From Rutidosis leptorrhynchoides (taxonomy: Eukaryota; Streptophyta; Magnoliopsida; Asterales; Asteraceae), in assembly GCF_046630445.1 (NCBI RefSeq), contig NC_092341.1, positions 132,751,001 to 132,815,000 of the forward strand: a stretch of DNA of 64,000 nt, read 5' to 3'. Positions 25,908 to 39,376 of the stretch are shown in pieces (within the stretch, counting starts at the first letter, position 1; each line of letters opens with the position of its first letter). The notes beneath the pieces were generated by a model that was not told the origin of the DNA, did not search any database, and saw only the letters and a list, made by a program, of their open reading frames with translations. Both the position numbers and the translations under genes were made by a program.

Positions 25908-28900
25908 TGTAGTGACCCGAACTTTTCCATGTTTATATATATTAATTGAGATTGATATTTACATGACTAAATGTTTCCAATGTGTTAAGCAATCAAACTT
26001 GTTAAGACTTGATTAAATGAAATAAGTTTCATATAGACAATTGATCACCCAAGTTGACCGACGATTCACGAATGTTACAAAATTGTAAAAACTACATGTT
26101 GTGGTATATATAGACATATATATATGGTTGACATGAGATTATGATGAGTAAGTATCTCACTAAGTATATTAATAATGTGTGATATACATAAGAAATGAGA
26201 TTACTAAGTTAAGAAACTCGAAATGATATATATAACGATTATCGTTATGATAACGTCTACTAAATACATATGTATCATATTAAGATATTGATACACTATA
26301 TTTAACATGATAAAATTATATTTATATATATCATTAAGTATGTTAACAATGAACTACATATGTAAAAACAAGACTACTAACTCAAGAATTACGAAACGAG
26401 ACTTATATGTAACGATTATCGTTGTAACGATATTTTAATGTATATATAATATTAAGAGATATTCATACATCATAATATCATGATAATATAATAATTTAAC
26501 ATCTCATTTGATATAATAAGCATTGGGTTAACAACATTAATTGAGATCGTTAACTTAAAGGTTTCAAAACAACACTTACATGTAACGACTAACGAAGACT
26601 TAACGACTCCATTAGAATGTATATACATGTGTTTTGATATGTATTCTTACACTTTGAAAGACTTCAAGACACATATCAAAGTACTTATACTTAACAAAAA
26701 TGCTTACAATTACATCCTCGTTCAGTTTCATCAACAATTCTACTCGTATGCACCCGAATTCGTACTAGTACAATACACAGCTTTTAGATGTATGTACTAT
26801 TGGTATATACACTCCAATGATCAGCTCTTAGCAGCCCATGTGAGTCAACTAACACATGTGGGAGTCATCATTTGGAAACTAGCATGAAATATCTCATAAA
26901 ATTACAAAAATATTAGTAATCATTCATGACTTATTTACATGAAAACAAAATTACATATCCTTTATATCTAATCCATATACCAACGACCAAAAACACCTAA
27001 AAACACTTTCATTCTTCAATTTTCTTCATCTAATTGATCTCTCTCAAGTTCCATCTTCAAGTTCTAAGTGTTCTTCATAAATTCCATAAGTATAGTTTCA
27101 TAAAAATCAAGAATACTACCAAGTTTGCAAGTTTACTTCCAAGCTTTCTAATCCATTCCAAGTAATCATCTAAGATCAAGGAACATTTGTTATTTACAGT
27201 ATATTATCTTTCTAATTCAAGGTAATATTCATATTCAAACTTTGATTCAATTTCTACAACTATAACAATCTTATTTCGAGTGAAAATCTTACTTGAACTG
27301 TTTTCGTGTCATGATTCTGCTTCAAGAACTTTCAAGCCATCCAAGGATCCTTTGAAGCTAGATCCATTTTTCTCATTTCCAGTAGTTTTATCCAGAAAAC
27401 TTGAGGTAGTAATGATGTTCATAACATCATTCGATTCATACATATAAAGCTATCTTATTCGAAGATTTAAACTTGTAATCACTAGAACATAGTTTAGTTA
27501 ATTCTAAACTTGTTCGCAAACAAAAGTTAATCCTTCTAACTTGACTTTTAAAATCAACTAAACACATGTTCTATATCTATATGATATGCTAACTTAATGA
27601 TTTAAAACCTGGAAACACGATGAACACCATAAAATCGGATATACGCCGTCGTAGTGAAACCGGGGGCTATTTTGGGTTAGTTAATTAAAAACTATGATAA
27701 ATTTTGATTTAAAGGTTGTTCTTCTGGGAAAATTATTTTTTTTATGAACATGAAACTATATCCAAAAATCTTGGTTAAACTCAAAGTGAAAGTATATTTT
27801 TCAAAATGGTCATCAAGATGTCGTTCTTTCGACGGAAATGACTACCTCTTTAGTAATTGACATGTAACATAAATTTCCGACTATAAACCTATACTTTTTC
27901 TGTTTGGTTTCTTAAATTAGAGTTCAATATGAAACCATATCAATTTGATTCACTCAAAACGGATTTAAAATGAAGAAGTTATGGGTAAAACAAGATTGGA
28001 TATTTTTGATCTTTTTAGCTACGGGAAATATTTAACAAATCTATACAAATCATATCTTAGCTAACTTATATTGTATTATACATGTATTCTAATATATTAT
28101 GTAATCTTGGGATACCATAGACATGTATGCAAATGTTTTGACATATCATATCGACCCATGTATATATATTATTTGGAACAACCGTAGACACTCTATATGC
28201 AGTAATGTTGGAGTTAGCTATACAGGATTGAGGTTGATTCTAAAAATATATATACTTTGAGTTGTGATTTAGCCTGAGACGTGTATACACTGGGTCGTGG
28301 ATTGATTCAAGATAATATATATCGATTTATTTCTGTACATCTAACTGTGAACAACTAGTTGTAGGTTACTAACGAGGACAGCTGACTTAATACACTCAAA
28401 TCTTTAAAACATAATAAAAATGGTTGTAATTATATTTTGATCATACTTGAATATATATGTACATATTTGTACAGGTTCATGAATCGATCCGTGGCAAGTC
28501 TTATTTTCGAGGAAGGAAATATCTGTGAAAGTGAGTTATAGTCCCACTTTTAAAATCTAATATTTTTGGGATGAGAATACATGCAGGTTTTATAAATGAT
28601 TTACAAAATAGATACAAGTACATGAAACTACATTCTATGGTTGAATTATCGAAATCGAATATGCCCCTTTTTATTAAGTCTGGTAATCTAAAAATTAGGG
28701 AACAGACACCCTAATTGACGCGAATCCTAAAGATAGATCTATTGGGCCTAACAAACCCCATCCAAAGTACCAGATGCTTTAGTACTTCGAAATTTATATC
28801 ATATCCGAAGGGTGTCCCAGAATGATGGGGATATTCTTATATATGCATCTTGTTAATGTCGGTTACCAGGTGTTCACCATATGAATGATTTTTATCTCTA

Positions 28901-29361
28901 TATATGGGATGTGTATTGAAATATGAAATCTTGTGGTCTATTGTTACGATTTGATATATATAGGTTAAACCTATAACTCACCAACATTTTTGTTGACGTT
29001 TAAAGCATGTTTATTCTCAGGTGAATACTAAGAGCTTCTGCTATTGCATACTAAAATAAGGACAAGATTTAGAGTCCATGTTTTTATGATATTGTGTAAA
29101 AACTGCATTCAAGAAACATATGTCGATGTTATATATTTCTATTGTAAACCATTATGTAATGGTCGTGTGTAAACAGTATATTTTAGATTATCATTATTTG
29201 ATAATCTACGTAATGTTTTTAACCTTTATTGATAAAATAAAGGTTATGGTTGTTTTAAAAATGAATGCAGTCTTTGAAAAACGTCTCATATAGAGGTCAA
29301 AATCTCGCAACGAAATCAATTAATATGGAACGTTTATAATCAATATGAACGGGACATTTCA
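25908..29361 (+). repeat. Element C 5' LTR
   Basis: Begins TGTAGTGACCCGAAC and ends GAACGGGACATTTCA. It contains the conserved LTR block near 28975-29040 (gttgacgtttaaagcatg, ttattctcaggt). The ORF at 26627-26887 inside it is a chance frame. Confidence 0.93.
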
Positions 29362-29363
29362 GT

Positions 29364-29375
29364 TGGTATCTGAGA
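29364..29375 (+). promoter_or_regulatory. Degenerate primer-binding site of C
   Basis: tggtatctgaga after the LTR end. It matches the tRNA-Met site of B except for two changes (a to t and the last base), followed by gttggtcttagag. Confidence 0.75.
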
Positions 29376-29570
29376 GTTGGTCTTAGAGAATCAGAAAATT
29401 TGCATTAGTGTGTCTTATCGAGTTTGTTAGGATGTATTAGTGAGTCTGGACTTCGACCGTGTTTTCTTTAAAAATGATTGCTTAACATTTTTGTTAGAAA
29501 CTATATATTATTAACATGTAAATATTATGTGATATATTAATCTCTTAACATGTTTGATATTGTGTGATAG

Positions 29571-30195
29571 ATGTCTACCTCTAGCACAAATCCCATTGAC
29601 TCACCTAATAATAACGAAGAGTCGAATATATATTGGCAAGATTCACAAGTTCCCGAAGAACCGAAAGAAGAGGAAACGGAACCGGAAGAAGAGGAACCGG
29701 AAGAAGAGGAACCAGAAGAAGAGGAACCGGAAAAAGAAGAAGAGGTTCCGGAGGGGGGAATAGTAGGAACCACAGAAAACCGGTCAAATAAAATAAAATC
29801 TTCAACCAATGGACCAAAGTTAATAATGGTCAATGGTGTTTCCGCTAAGGAAGCAAAATATTGGGAAAATTACCAATTTTCCGATGAATCGGATCCTGAT
29901 GAGGATTCCGATGATGTTATAGAAATTACCTCGACCCAATTTAATGAGGCAAAAGAAAATAATAAGGGAAAAGGCATCAAAATAGAGAAATCTGATTCCG
30001 ACCCCGATGAACTTTATATGTAGCGTTAACACCCGTATTTTCAATATCGTGACAATAACCCGGGAACCTCTAAACCACCAGGTTTTTCTAAACCAATGTG
30101 GAAAACGACGACTCGTATTAGAGGAACATCATATATCCTTAAAAGATTAGGAAAAAGAACCAAGTCCGAAGAAGAAGAAACCAGTGATTCAGATT
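29571..30195 (+). pseudogene. Acidic pre-gag ORF of element C
   Basis: ATG 29571 opens 150 codons: MSTSSTNPIDSPNNNEESNI, a Glu/Pro repeat (about residues 28-60, units of EEEEP), and a Ser/Asp/Glu-rich end. After the stop at 30023 and a second at 30027-30029 the same frame stays open to 30193, adding a basic KPMWKTTTRIRGTSYILKRL segment and a DSD end, so the original product was probably about 207 residues. No enzyme motif. It occupies the pre-gag slot used by other ORFs in A, B and G. The Glu repeat produces Lys/Arg and Ser shadow frames, which are not genes. Confidence 0.55.
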
Positions 30196-30326
30196 AGAGG
30201 GGTGTGAGCATGTTGTGTAATAAATGTATTGTAGTGTGCTTGTACTTTTATGTTCTATGTAAAAATTGCTTGTATTGTTTGTTATTACGAATCTATTCCT
30301 TGTCTATTTTACAGTATAAAAACAAA

Positions 30327-31016
30327 ATGGACGTTAAGGGTAGACAACTGAATATTTTAGAAGACCTACCAGAGGATATGATTGAGGAAATCTTGTCTAG
30401 AGTCGATCAGAATTCATCAGCACATTTAGTTATGGCGAAATTAACTTGTCAAACATTTGAAAGACTTTCCAGAAATGCCTTAGTTTATAAAAGGCTTTCC
30501 TTTGATAGGTGGGGTATATCACATTGGGGAGACTTTAAGTTACGTCGTGTTTTCTTTAAAGCGTTAAATGCGGGGAACCCTAATGCAATTTTACGCTACG
30601 GGTTAAGAACCTATTTTGACTCAACATATCCCAACATAGGATTTCGAGAAATAAAAAGAGCTTCTAACATGCAACATAAAGAAGCATGTTATGCTTACGA
30701 GTTAGTGATGTTCGCTTCTTACCAAAGTGAGAAAAACATCGGATTGCAGCTTTTAAATAAAACTTTCCCACAAGTGACGGATTCAGTAGTTGGGGTGAGA
30801 AACAAGGTTTTTAGATTATTACGGGGCTGTTGGACATTACGAAACCCTCGTCCTTTTGACGACATTACAACATGCTGCCTAGCCAATGGTCATAACGGTT
30901 ATTTTCCACAAGACCAAGGATGGGAAGTCATCTTAGTAAAACCAGAATGCATGACTTGTTTCTGGACTTATGAATTACGTGTGTTTATTTCCTTTGCTGA
31001 ACAACTTGCGTATTAA
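30327..31016 (+). CDS. F-box protein gene carried by retrotransposon C
   Basis: The ORF has 229 codons from MDVKGRQLNI. The F-box is at residues about 10-50 (LPEDMIEEILSRV, then a Lys-Leu-Cys helix). The remainder resembles the At2g35280/At1g67623 F-box group: a short helical-repeat region and a C-terminal Cys/Trp/Glu segment (CMTCFWTYEL). Such proteins link substrates to SKP1-CUL1 ubiquitin ligases. The frame is open further upstream to 30204, but cttgtctattttacag just before the ATG looks like a splice acceptor and favours 30327. It is intact, whereas gag-pol in the same element has five stops. It lies between the pre-gag ORF and gag, in the element's sense, and is not part of any known retrotransposon gene set. 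Confidence 0.8.
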   Translation: MDVKGRQLNILEDLPEDMIEEILSRVDQNSSAHLVMAKLTCQTFERLSRNALVYKRLSFDRWGISHWGDFKLRRVFFKALNAGNPNAILRYGLRTYFDSTYPNIGFREIKRASNMQHKEACYAYELVMFASYQSEKNIGLQLLNKTFPQVTDSVVGVRNKVFRLLRGCWTLRNPRPFDDITTCCLANGHNGYFPQDQGWEVILVKPECMTCFWTYELRVFISFAEQLAY

Positions 31017-31336
31017 CTAGATTTATCTTCAAAACTGTCCTGTATCATAGTGTACTATATTTCATGTTATATGTAATATAGCGAAGTTGTAAGTTTGAAG
31101 AATATTTGTATGTGATATATTATTATAATCAGTTTTTCATATGGAATTGTAGTAGTTGAATTGTATATTAGCTACTAAGTATGAACTTAACGGGTAGGTA
31201 GTACCCGAATTTAAACTTATAAAACGCTAATATGAAGAAAAAGCTTTTATAAATGAGTTCATATTATGCTACGAGATACTATTGACTACTCTTAATATTC
31301 TGTATGATTAACTTGTTTCATTTGACTATTTTGAAG
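31017..31336 (+). other. Spacer between F-box gene and gag in C
   Basis: No gene. Contains aacgggtaggtagtacccga at about 31189, a palindromic tract also found in A and B. Confidence 0.6.
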
Positions 31337-34300
31337 GAAATGGCACCGACTACTCGATACACCTTGAATATGAGCGAAGAGGAATTTCGTGCCTTTCTTG
31401 CTTCAAACATAGTCGCAGTACAGGCCGTGCTACATACCAACAATAACTCTGAATCTAGCAATACAGCTAACGGTGCAAGAAATCGTGTAGGATGCTCCTA
31501 CAAGGAATTCACTGCCTGCAAACCTTCAGAATTTGATGGGACCGAAGGACCAATCGGATTGAAACGGTGGACCGAGAAAGTTGAATCGGTGTTTGCCATA
31601 AGTAAGTGTGCTGAAAGAGACAAAGTGAAGTACGCTACGCATACCTTCACAGGTATTGCGTTAACATGGTGGAATACCTATCTAGAGCAAGTGGGACAAG
31701 ATGCTGCTTACGCGCTACCGTGGTCAGCATTCAAGCACTTGATGAACGAGAAGTACCGTCCTAGAACCGAGGTCAATAAGCTCAAGTCAGAACTAAGAGG
31801 GTTACGAACACAGGGATTCGATATTACTTCGTACGAAAGACGATTCACAGAGTTGTGCCTATTGTGTCCGAGAGCGTTCGAAGATGAGGAAGAGAAGATC
31901 GACGCATTTGTGAAAGGGTTACCGGAGAGAATCCAAGAAGATATAAGTTCACACGAGCCTGCCTCCATACAAAAGGCATGTAGAATGGCTCACAAACTAG
32001 TGAACCAGATTGAGGGAAGAATTAAAGAACATGCGGCCGAAGAGGCCAACGTGAAGCTAGTCAAAAGAAAGTAGGAGGAAAACGGTGATAAGAGTCACCA
32101 AAACAACAACAACTATCCCAACAATCGCAACATCAATCGCAACTACAACAAACGGAAAAACAACAACAACAACAACAACTACAACAATCATCCCAACAAC
32201 AACAACAACCGCAACAACAACAATCAGAAGCAGCTATGCCAAAGGTGTGAAAAGTATCACTCGGGGTTCTGCACCAAATTTTGCAATAAGTGTAAAAGAA
32301 ATGGTCATAGCGCGGCGAAGTGTGAGGTCTACGGACCAGGGGTTAACAGAACGAAAGGAACAAATGGTGTCGGAACGAGTAATGGCGGAGCAAGTAGTGT
32401 CGGAGCAAGTTATGCCAATGTAGTTTGTTATAAATGTGAAAAACCGGGCCACATTATTAGAAATTGCCCGAACCAGGAGAACACGAATGGACAAGGCCGC
32501 GGAAGAGTTTTCAATAATAATGCGGCAGAGGCACAGGAAGACCCGGAGCTTGTTACGGGTACGCTTCTTATTGACAATAAATCTGCGTACGTTTTATTTG
32601 ATTCGGGTGCGGATAGAAGCTATATGAGTAGAGATTTTTGTGCTAAATTAAATTGTCCATTGATGCCGTTGGATAGTAAATTTTTACTCGAATTAGCAAA
32701 CGGTAAATTAATTTCAGCAGATTATATATGCCAGAATCGAGAAATTAAACTGGGTAGCGAAATATTTAAGATTGATTTGATACCAGTAGAGTTAGGGAGT
32801 TTTGATGTAATAGTTGGCATGGACTGGCTGAAGGAGATGAAAGCAGAGATCGTATGTTACAAAAATGCAATTCGCATTGTACGAGAAGAAGGAGAACCCT
32901 TAATGGTGTACGGAGAAAGTGGCAACACGAAGCTACATCTTATTAGTAATTTGAAGGTACAAAAACTAATAAGAAAAGGTTGCTATGCTATTCTAGCACA
33001 CGTCGAGAAAGTACAAACTGAAGAAAAGAGCATCATTGATGTTCCCGTCGCAAAAGAATTTCCCGATGTATTTCTGAAAGAATTACCGGGACTACCTCCA
33101 CATCGATCTGTTGAATTTCAAATAGATCTTGTACCAGGAGCTGCACCAATAGCTCGTGCTCCTTACAGACTTGCACCCAGCGAGATGAAAGAACTGCAAA
33201 GCCAACTATAAGAACTATTAGAACGTGGTTTCATTCGACCAAGCACATCACCATGGGGAGCTCCTGTTTTGTTTGTCAAGAAGAAGGATGGTACATTTAG
33301 GTTGTGTATTGACTACAGAGAGTTGAATAAACTTACCATCAAAAACCGTTATCCACTGCCGAGAATTGACGACTTATTTGATCAACTACAAGGCTCGTCA
33401 GTTTATTCGAAAATCGATTTACGTTCTGGATATCATCAAATGCGAGTAAAGGAGGATGATATTCCAAAAACTGCTTTTAGGACGCGTTATGGTCATTACG
33501 AGTTTATGGTTATGCTGTTTGGATTGACTAATGCACCAGCTGTGTTCATGGACCTTATGAACCGAGTGTGTGGGCCATATCTTGACAAGTTTGTCATTGT
33601 TTTCATCGATGACATACTTATTTACTCAAAGAATGATCAAGAGCACGAAGAACATTTGAGAAAAGTGCAAGAAGTATTGAGGAAAGAAAAACTGTACGCT
33701 AAGTTTTCAAAGTGTGCATTTTGGTTGGAAAAAGTTCAATTCCTCGGTCACATAGTGAACAAAGAAGGTATCTAGGTGGACCCGGCAAAGATCGAAACCG
33801 TTGAAAAGTGGGAAACCCCAAAAACTCCGAAGCATATACGTCAATTTTTAGGATTGGCTGGTTACTACAGAAGATTCATCCAAGATTTCTCCAAAATAGC
33901 AAAACCCTTGACTGCATTAACGCATAAAGGGAAGAAATTTGAATGGAAGGATGAACAAGAGAATGCGTTTCAGTTATTGAAGAAAAAGCTAACTACGGCA
34001 CCTATATTATCATTGCCTGAAGGGAATGATGATTTTGTGATTTATTGTGACGCATCAAAGCAAGGTCTCGGTTGTGTATTAATGCAACGAACGAAGGTGA
34101 TTGCTTATGCGTCTAGAGAATTAAAGATTCACGAGCAAAATTATACAACTCACGATTTGGAATTGGGTGCTGTTGTTTTTGCATTAAAGACTTGGAGGCA
34201 TTATTTATATGGAGTCAAAAGTATTATATATACCGACCACAAAAGTTTCCAACATATATTTAATCAGAAGCAACTGAATATGAGACAACGCAGGTGGATT

Positions 34301-35887
34301 GAACTGTTGAATGATTATGATTTTGAGATTCGATACCACCCGGGGAAGGCGAATGTGATAGCCGACGCTTTGAGTAGAAAGGACAGAGAACCTATACGGG
34401 TAAAAGTTATGAATATAATTATTCGTACTAACCTTACTACTCAAATAATGGAGGAGCAACAGGGGGTTGTAAAAGAAGGAAAGTTGAAGAATGTGATACC
34501 CAAAGGATCAGAGAAACATATTAATATTCGGGAAGACGGAACCCGATATAGGGCTGATAGAATTTAGGTACCAAGGTTTGGAGATGTGAGAGAAATGGTA
34601 CTTAAAGAAGCACATAAAACCAGATATTCAATACATCCCGGAGCGGGGAAGATGTATAAAGATCTCAAGAAACACTTTTGGTGGCCGGGTATGAAAGCCG
34701 ATATTGCTAAATATGTAGGAGAATGTTTGACGTGTTCTAAGGTTAAAGCTGAACATCAGAAACCATCAGGTCTACTACAACAACCTGAAATCCCGGAATG
34801 GAAATGGGAAAACATTACCATGGATTTCATTTCTAAATTGCCAAGGACAGCAAGTGGTTATGATACTATTTGGGTAATAGTTGATCGTCTCACCAAGTCA
34901 GCACACTTCCTGCCAATGAGAGAAGATGACAAAATGGAGAAGTTGGCGCGATTGTATTTGAAGGAGGTTTTCTCCAGACATGGAATACCCGTCTCTATTA
35001 TCTCTGATAGGGATGGTAGATTTGTTTCAAGGTTCTGGCAGACGTTGCAACAAGCATTGGGGACTCGTCTAGACATGAGTACTGCCTATCATCCACAAAC
35101 TAATGGGTATAGTGAAAAGACGATAAAAACGCTTGAAGATATGCTACGAGCATGTGTTATTGATTTCGAAAACAGTTGTGATCGACACCTACCGTTAGCA
35201 GAATTTTCCTACAACAACAGTTATCATTCTAGTATTGAGATGGCACCGTTTGAGGCACTTTATGGTAGAAAGTGCAGGTCTCTGATTTGTTGGAATGAAG
35301 TGGGGGATAGACAGATTACGGGTCCGGAGATAATACAAGAAACTACCGAGAAAATCATCCAAATTCAACAACGATTGAAAACCGCCCAGAGTCGACAAAA
35401 GAGCTACGCGGACAGTAAAAGAAAAGATATAGAGTTTGAAATTGGAGAAATGGTCATGCTTAAGGTTTCACCTTGGAAAGGCATTGTTCTATTTGGTAAA
35501 CGGGGGAAACTAAATCCAAGGTACATTGGACCATTTAAGATTATAGATCGTGTCGGACCAGTAGCTTACCAACTGGATCTACCTCAACAACTCGAAGCTG
35601 TACATAACACTTTCCACGTCTCGAATTTGAAGAAATGTTTTGCTAAAGAAGATCTCACTATTCCGTTAAATGAAATCTAAATCAATGAAAAACTTCAATT
35701 CATTGAAGAACCCGTCGAAATAATGGATCGTGAGGTTAAGAGACTTAAGCAAAACAAGATACCGATTGTTAAGGTTCGATGGAATTTTCATAGAGGACGC
35801 GAGTTCACCTGGGAGCGTGAAGATCAGATGAAGAAGAAATACCCGCATCTGTTTCCAGAAGATTCGTCAACACCTTCAATAGCTTAA
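31337..35887 (+). pseudogene. gag-pol polyprotein of element C, one frame with five nonsense codons
   Basis: The gag start is taken at ATG 31337 (MAPTTRYTLNMSEEEF), after an upstream in-frame extension to 31304. The Gag capsid domain spans 31490-32070. The frame is kept without any indel to 35887. Stops are at 32072, 33209, 33773, 34565 and 35678, and each is one transition from Trp or Gln. Readable in order: two zinc knuckles (CNKCKRNGHSAAKC; CYKCEKPGHIIRNC), protease DSGA (about 32600), RT core with FIDD (33602-33613), RNase H DASKQGLG (about 34050), integrase HHCC finger (about 34640-34740), integrase D,D,E core (34820-35130), and a chromodomain-like tail VRWNFHRGREFTWE (about 35778). It normally packages, copies and integrates the element; this copy cannot make a full polyprotein. 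Confidence 0.88.
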
Positions 35888-35889
35888 AA

Positions 35890-35922
35890 TTTCGGGACGA
35901 AATTTATTTAACGGGTAGATAC
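35890..35922 (+). promoter_or_regulatory. Pre-LTR tract of C in the polypurine-tract position
   Basis: tttcgggacgaaattt and ttaacgggtagatac lie directly before the 3' LTR. It is not a classic purine run, but the same tract precedes the 3' LTRs of A and B, so it is the likely plus-strand priming region. Confidence 0.5.
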
Positions 35923-38900
35923 TGTAGTGTCCCGAACTTTTCCATGTTTATATATATTAATTGAGATTGATATTTACATGACTAAATGTTTCCAACGTGT
36001 TAAGCAATCAAACTTGTTAAGACTTGATTAAATGAAATAAGTTTCATATAGACAATTGATCACCCAAGTTGACCGGCGATTCACGAACGTTACAAAATTG
36101 TAAAAACTACATGTTGTGGTATATATAGACATATATATATGGTTGACATAAGATTATGATGAGTAAGTATCTCACTAAGTATATTAACAATGTGTGATAT
36201 ACATAAGAAATGAGATTACTAAGTTAAGAAACTCGAAATGATATATATAACGATTATCGTTATGATAACGTCTACTAAATACATATGTATCATATTAAGA
36301 TATTGATACACTATATTTAACATGATAAAATGATATTTAAATATATCATTAAGTGTGTTAACAATGAACTACATATGTAAAAAAAAGACTACTAACTCAA
36401 GAATTACGAAACGAGACTTATATGTAACGATTATCGTTGTAACGATATTTTAATGTATATATAATATTAAGAGATATTCATACATCATAATATCATTATA
36501 ATATAATAATTTAACATCTCATTTGATATAATAAACATTGGGTTAACAACATTAATTGAGATCGTTAACTTAAAGGTTTCAAAACAACACTTACATGTAA
36601 CGACTAACGAAGACTTAACGACTCCATTAGAATGTATATACATGTGTTTTGATATGTATTCTTACACTTTTGAAAGACTTCAAGACACATATCAAAGTAC
36701 TTCTACTTAACAAAAATGCTTACAATTACATCCTCGTTCAGTTTCATCAACAATTCTACTCGTATGCACCCGTATTCGTACTCGTACAATACACAGCTTT
36801 TAGATGTATGTACTATTGGTATATACACTCCAATGATCAGCTCTTAGCAGCCCATGTGAGTCACCTAACACATGTGGGAACCATCATTTGGCAACTAGCA
36901 TGAAATATCTCATAAAATTACAAAAATATTAGTAATCATTCATGACTTATTTACATGAAAACAAAATTACATATCCTTTATATCTAATCCATATACCAAC
37001 GACCAAAAACACCTAAAAAAACTTTCATTCTTCAATTTTCTTCATCTAATTGATCTCTCTCAAGTTCCATCTTCAAGTTCTAAGTGTTCTTCATAAATTC
37101 CATAAGTATAGTTTCATAAAAATCAAGAATACTACCAAGTTTGCAAGTTTACTTCCAAGCTTTCTAATCCATTCCAAGTAATCATCTAAGATCAAGGAAA
37201 CTTTGTTATTTACAGTAGGTTATCTTTCTAATTCAAGTTAATATTCATATTCAAACTTTGATTCAATTTCTACAACAATAACAATCTTATTTCGAGTGAA
37301 AATCTTACTTGAACTGTTTTCGTGTCACGATTCTGCTTCAAGAACTTTCAAGCCATCCAAGGATCCTTTGAAGCTAGATCCATTTTTCTCATTTCCAGTA
37401 GTTTTATCCAGAAAACTTGAGGTAGTAATGATGTTCATAACATCATTCGATTCATACATATAAAGCAATCTTATTCGAAGGTTTAAACTTGTAATCACTA
37501 GAACATAGTTTAGTTAATTCTAAACTTGTTCGCAAACAAAAGTTAATCCTTCTAACTCGACTTTTAAAATCAACTAAACACATGTTCTATATCTATATGA
37601 TATACTAACTTAATGATTTAAAACCTGGAAACACGATGAACACCATAAAATCGGATATACGCCGTCGTAGTAAAACCGGAGGCTGTTTTCGGTTAGTTAA
37701 TTAAAAACTGTGATAAATTTTGATTTAAAAGTTGTTCTTCTGGGAAAATGATTTTTTTTTATGGACATGAAACTATATCCAAAAATCTTGGTTAAACTCA
37801 AAGTGAAAGTATATTTTTCAAAATGGTCATCAAGATGTCGTTCTTTCGACGGAAATGACTACCTCTTTAGTAATTGACATGTAACTTAAATTTCTGACTA
37901 TAAATCTATACTTTTTCTGTTTGGTTTCTTAAATTAGAGTTCAATATGAAACCATAACAATTTGATTCACTCAAAACGGATTTAAAATGAAGAAGTTATG
38001 GGTAAAACAAGATTGGATATTTTTGATTTTTTAGCTACGGGAAATGTTTAACAAATCTATACAAATCATATCTTAGCTAACTTATATTGTATTATACATG
38101 TATTCTAATATATTATGTAATCTTGGGATACCATAGACACGTATGCAAATGATTTGACATATCATATCGACCCATGTATATATATTATTTGGAACAACCA
38201 TAGACACTCTATATGCAGTAATGTTGGAGTTAGCTATACAGGGTTGAGTTGGATTCCAAAAATATATATACTTTGAGTTGTGATCTAGCCTGAGACGTTA
38301 CACTGGGTCTTGGATTGATTCTAGATAATATATATCGATTTATTTATGTACATCTAACTGTGGACAACTAGTTGTAGGTTACTAACGAGGACAGCTGACT
38401 TAATACACTCAAATCTTTAAAACATAATAAAAATGGTTGTAATTATATTTTGATCATACTTGGATGTATATGTACATATTTGTATAGGTTCGTGAATCGA
38501 TCCGTGGCCAAGTCTTATTTTCGAGGAAGGAAATATCTGTGAAAGTGAGTTATAGTCCCACTTTTAAAATCTAATATTTTTGGGATGAGAATACATGCAG
38601 GTTTTATAAATGATTTACAAAATAGACACAAGTACGTGAAACTACATTCTATGGTTGAATTATCGAAATCGAATATGCCTCTTCTTATTAAGTCTGGTAA
38701 TCTAAGAATTAGGGAACAGACACCCTAATTGACACGAATCCTAAAGATAGATCTATTGGGCCTAACAAACCCCATCCAAAGTACCGGATGCTTTAGTACT
38801 TCGAAATTTATATCATATCCGAAGGGTGTCCCGGAATGATGGGGATATTCTTATATATGCATCTTGTTAATGTAGGTTACCAGGTGTTCACCATATGAAT

Positions 38901-39376
38901 GATTTTTATCTCTATGTATGGGATGTGTATTGAAATATGAAATCTTGTGGTCTATTGTTACGATTTGATATACATAGGTTAAACCTATAACTCACCAACA
39001 TTGTTGTTGACATTTAAAGCATGTTTATCTCAGGTGAATACTAAGAGCTTTCGCTGTTGCATACTAAAATAAGGACAAGATTTGGAGTCCATGTTTTTAT
39101 GATATTGTGTAAAAACTGCATTCAAGAAACATATGTCGATGTAATATATTTCTATTGTAAACCATTATGTAATGGTCGTGTGTAAACAGTATATTTTAGA
39201 TTATCATTATTTGATAATCTACGTAATGTTTTTAAAACCTTTATTGATAAAATAAAGGTTATGGTTGTTTTAAAAATGAATGCAGTCTTTGAAAAACGTC
39301 TCATATAGAGGTCAAAACCTCGCAACGAAATCAATTAATATGGAACGTTTATAATCAATATGAACGGGACATTTCA
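35923..39376 (+). repeat. Element C 3' LTR
   Basis: 3,454 bp, the same length as the 5' LTR, with scattered substitutions and compensating small indels. Ends at the CA before gtacagagc. Confidence 0.93.

Larger units (their letters stand above)
25908..39376 (+). mobile_element. Element C, chromovirus-like Ty3/Gypsy retrotransposon with captured F-box gene
   Basis: 13,469 bp with two 3,454-bp LTRs. Order: 5' LTR, degenerate tRNA-Met primer site, acidic ORF, F-box gene, gag, protease, RT, RNase H, integrase, chromodomain-like tail, 3' LTR. The tail and RT style suggest the Tekay/Del side of the chromoviruses, but that placement needs a tree. The flanking 5-mers are atacg and gtaca, which differ by two G/A transitions, so the TSD is only tentative. 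The LTRs show scattered substitutions, so C is older than H. Confidence 0.88.

Noticed and set aside
26627..26887. 86-residue ORF repeated in part at 36649-36903
   Set aside because: Both are in the LTRs of C. The frames differ at the start after an indel, and nothing suggests coding.
29605..29817. Overlapping ORFs on both strands over the Glu/Pro repeat
   Set aside because: Shadow frames of the acidic pre-gag ORF of C; only the plus-strand acidic frame extends beyond the repeat.
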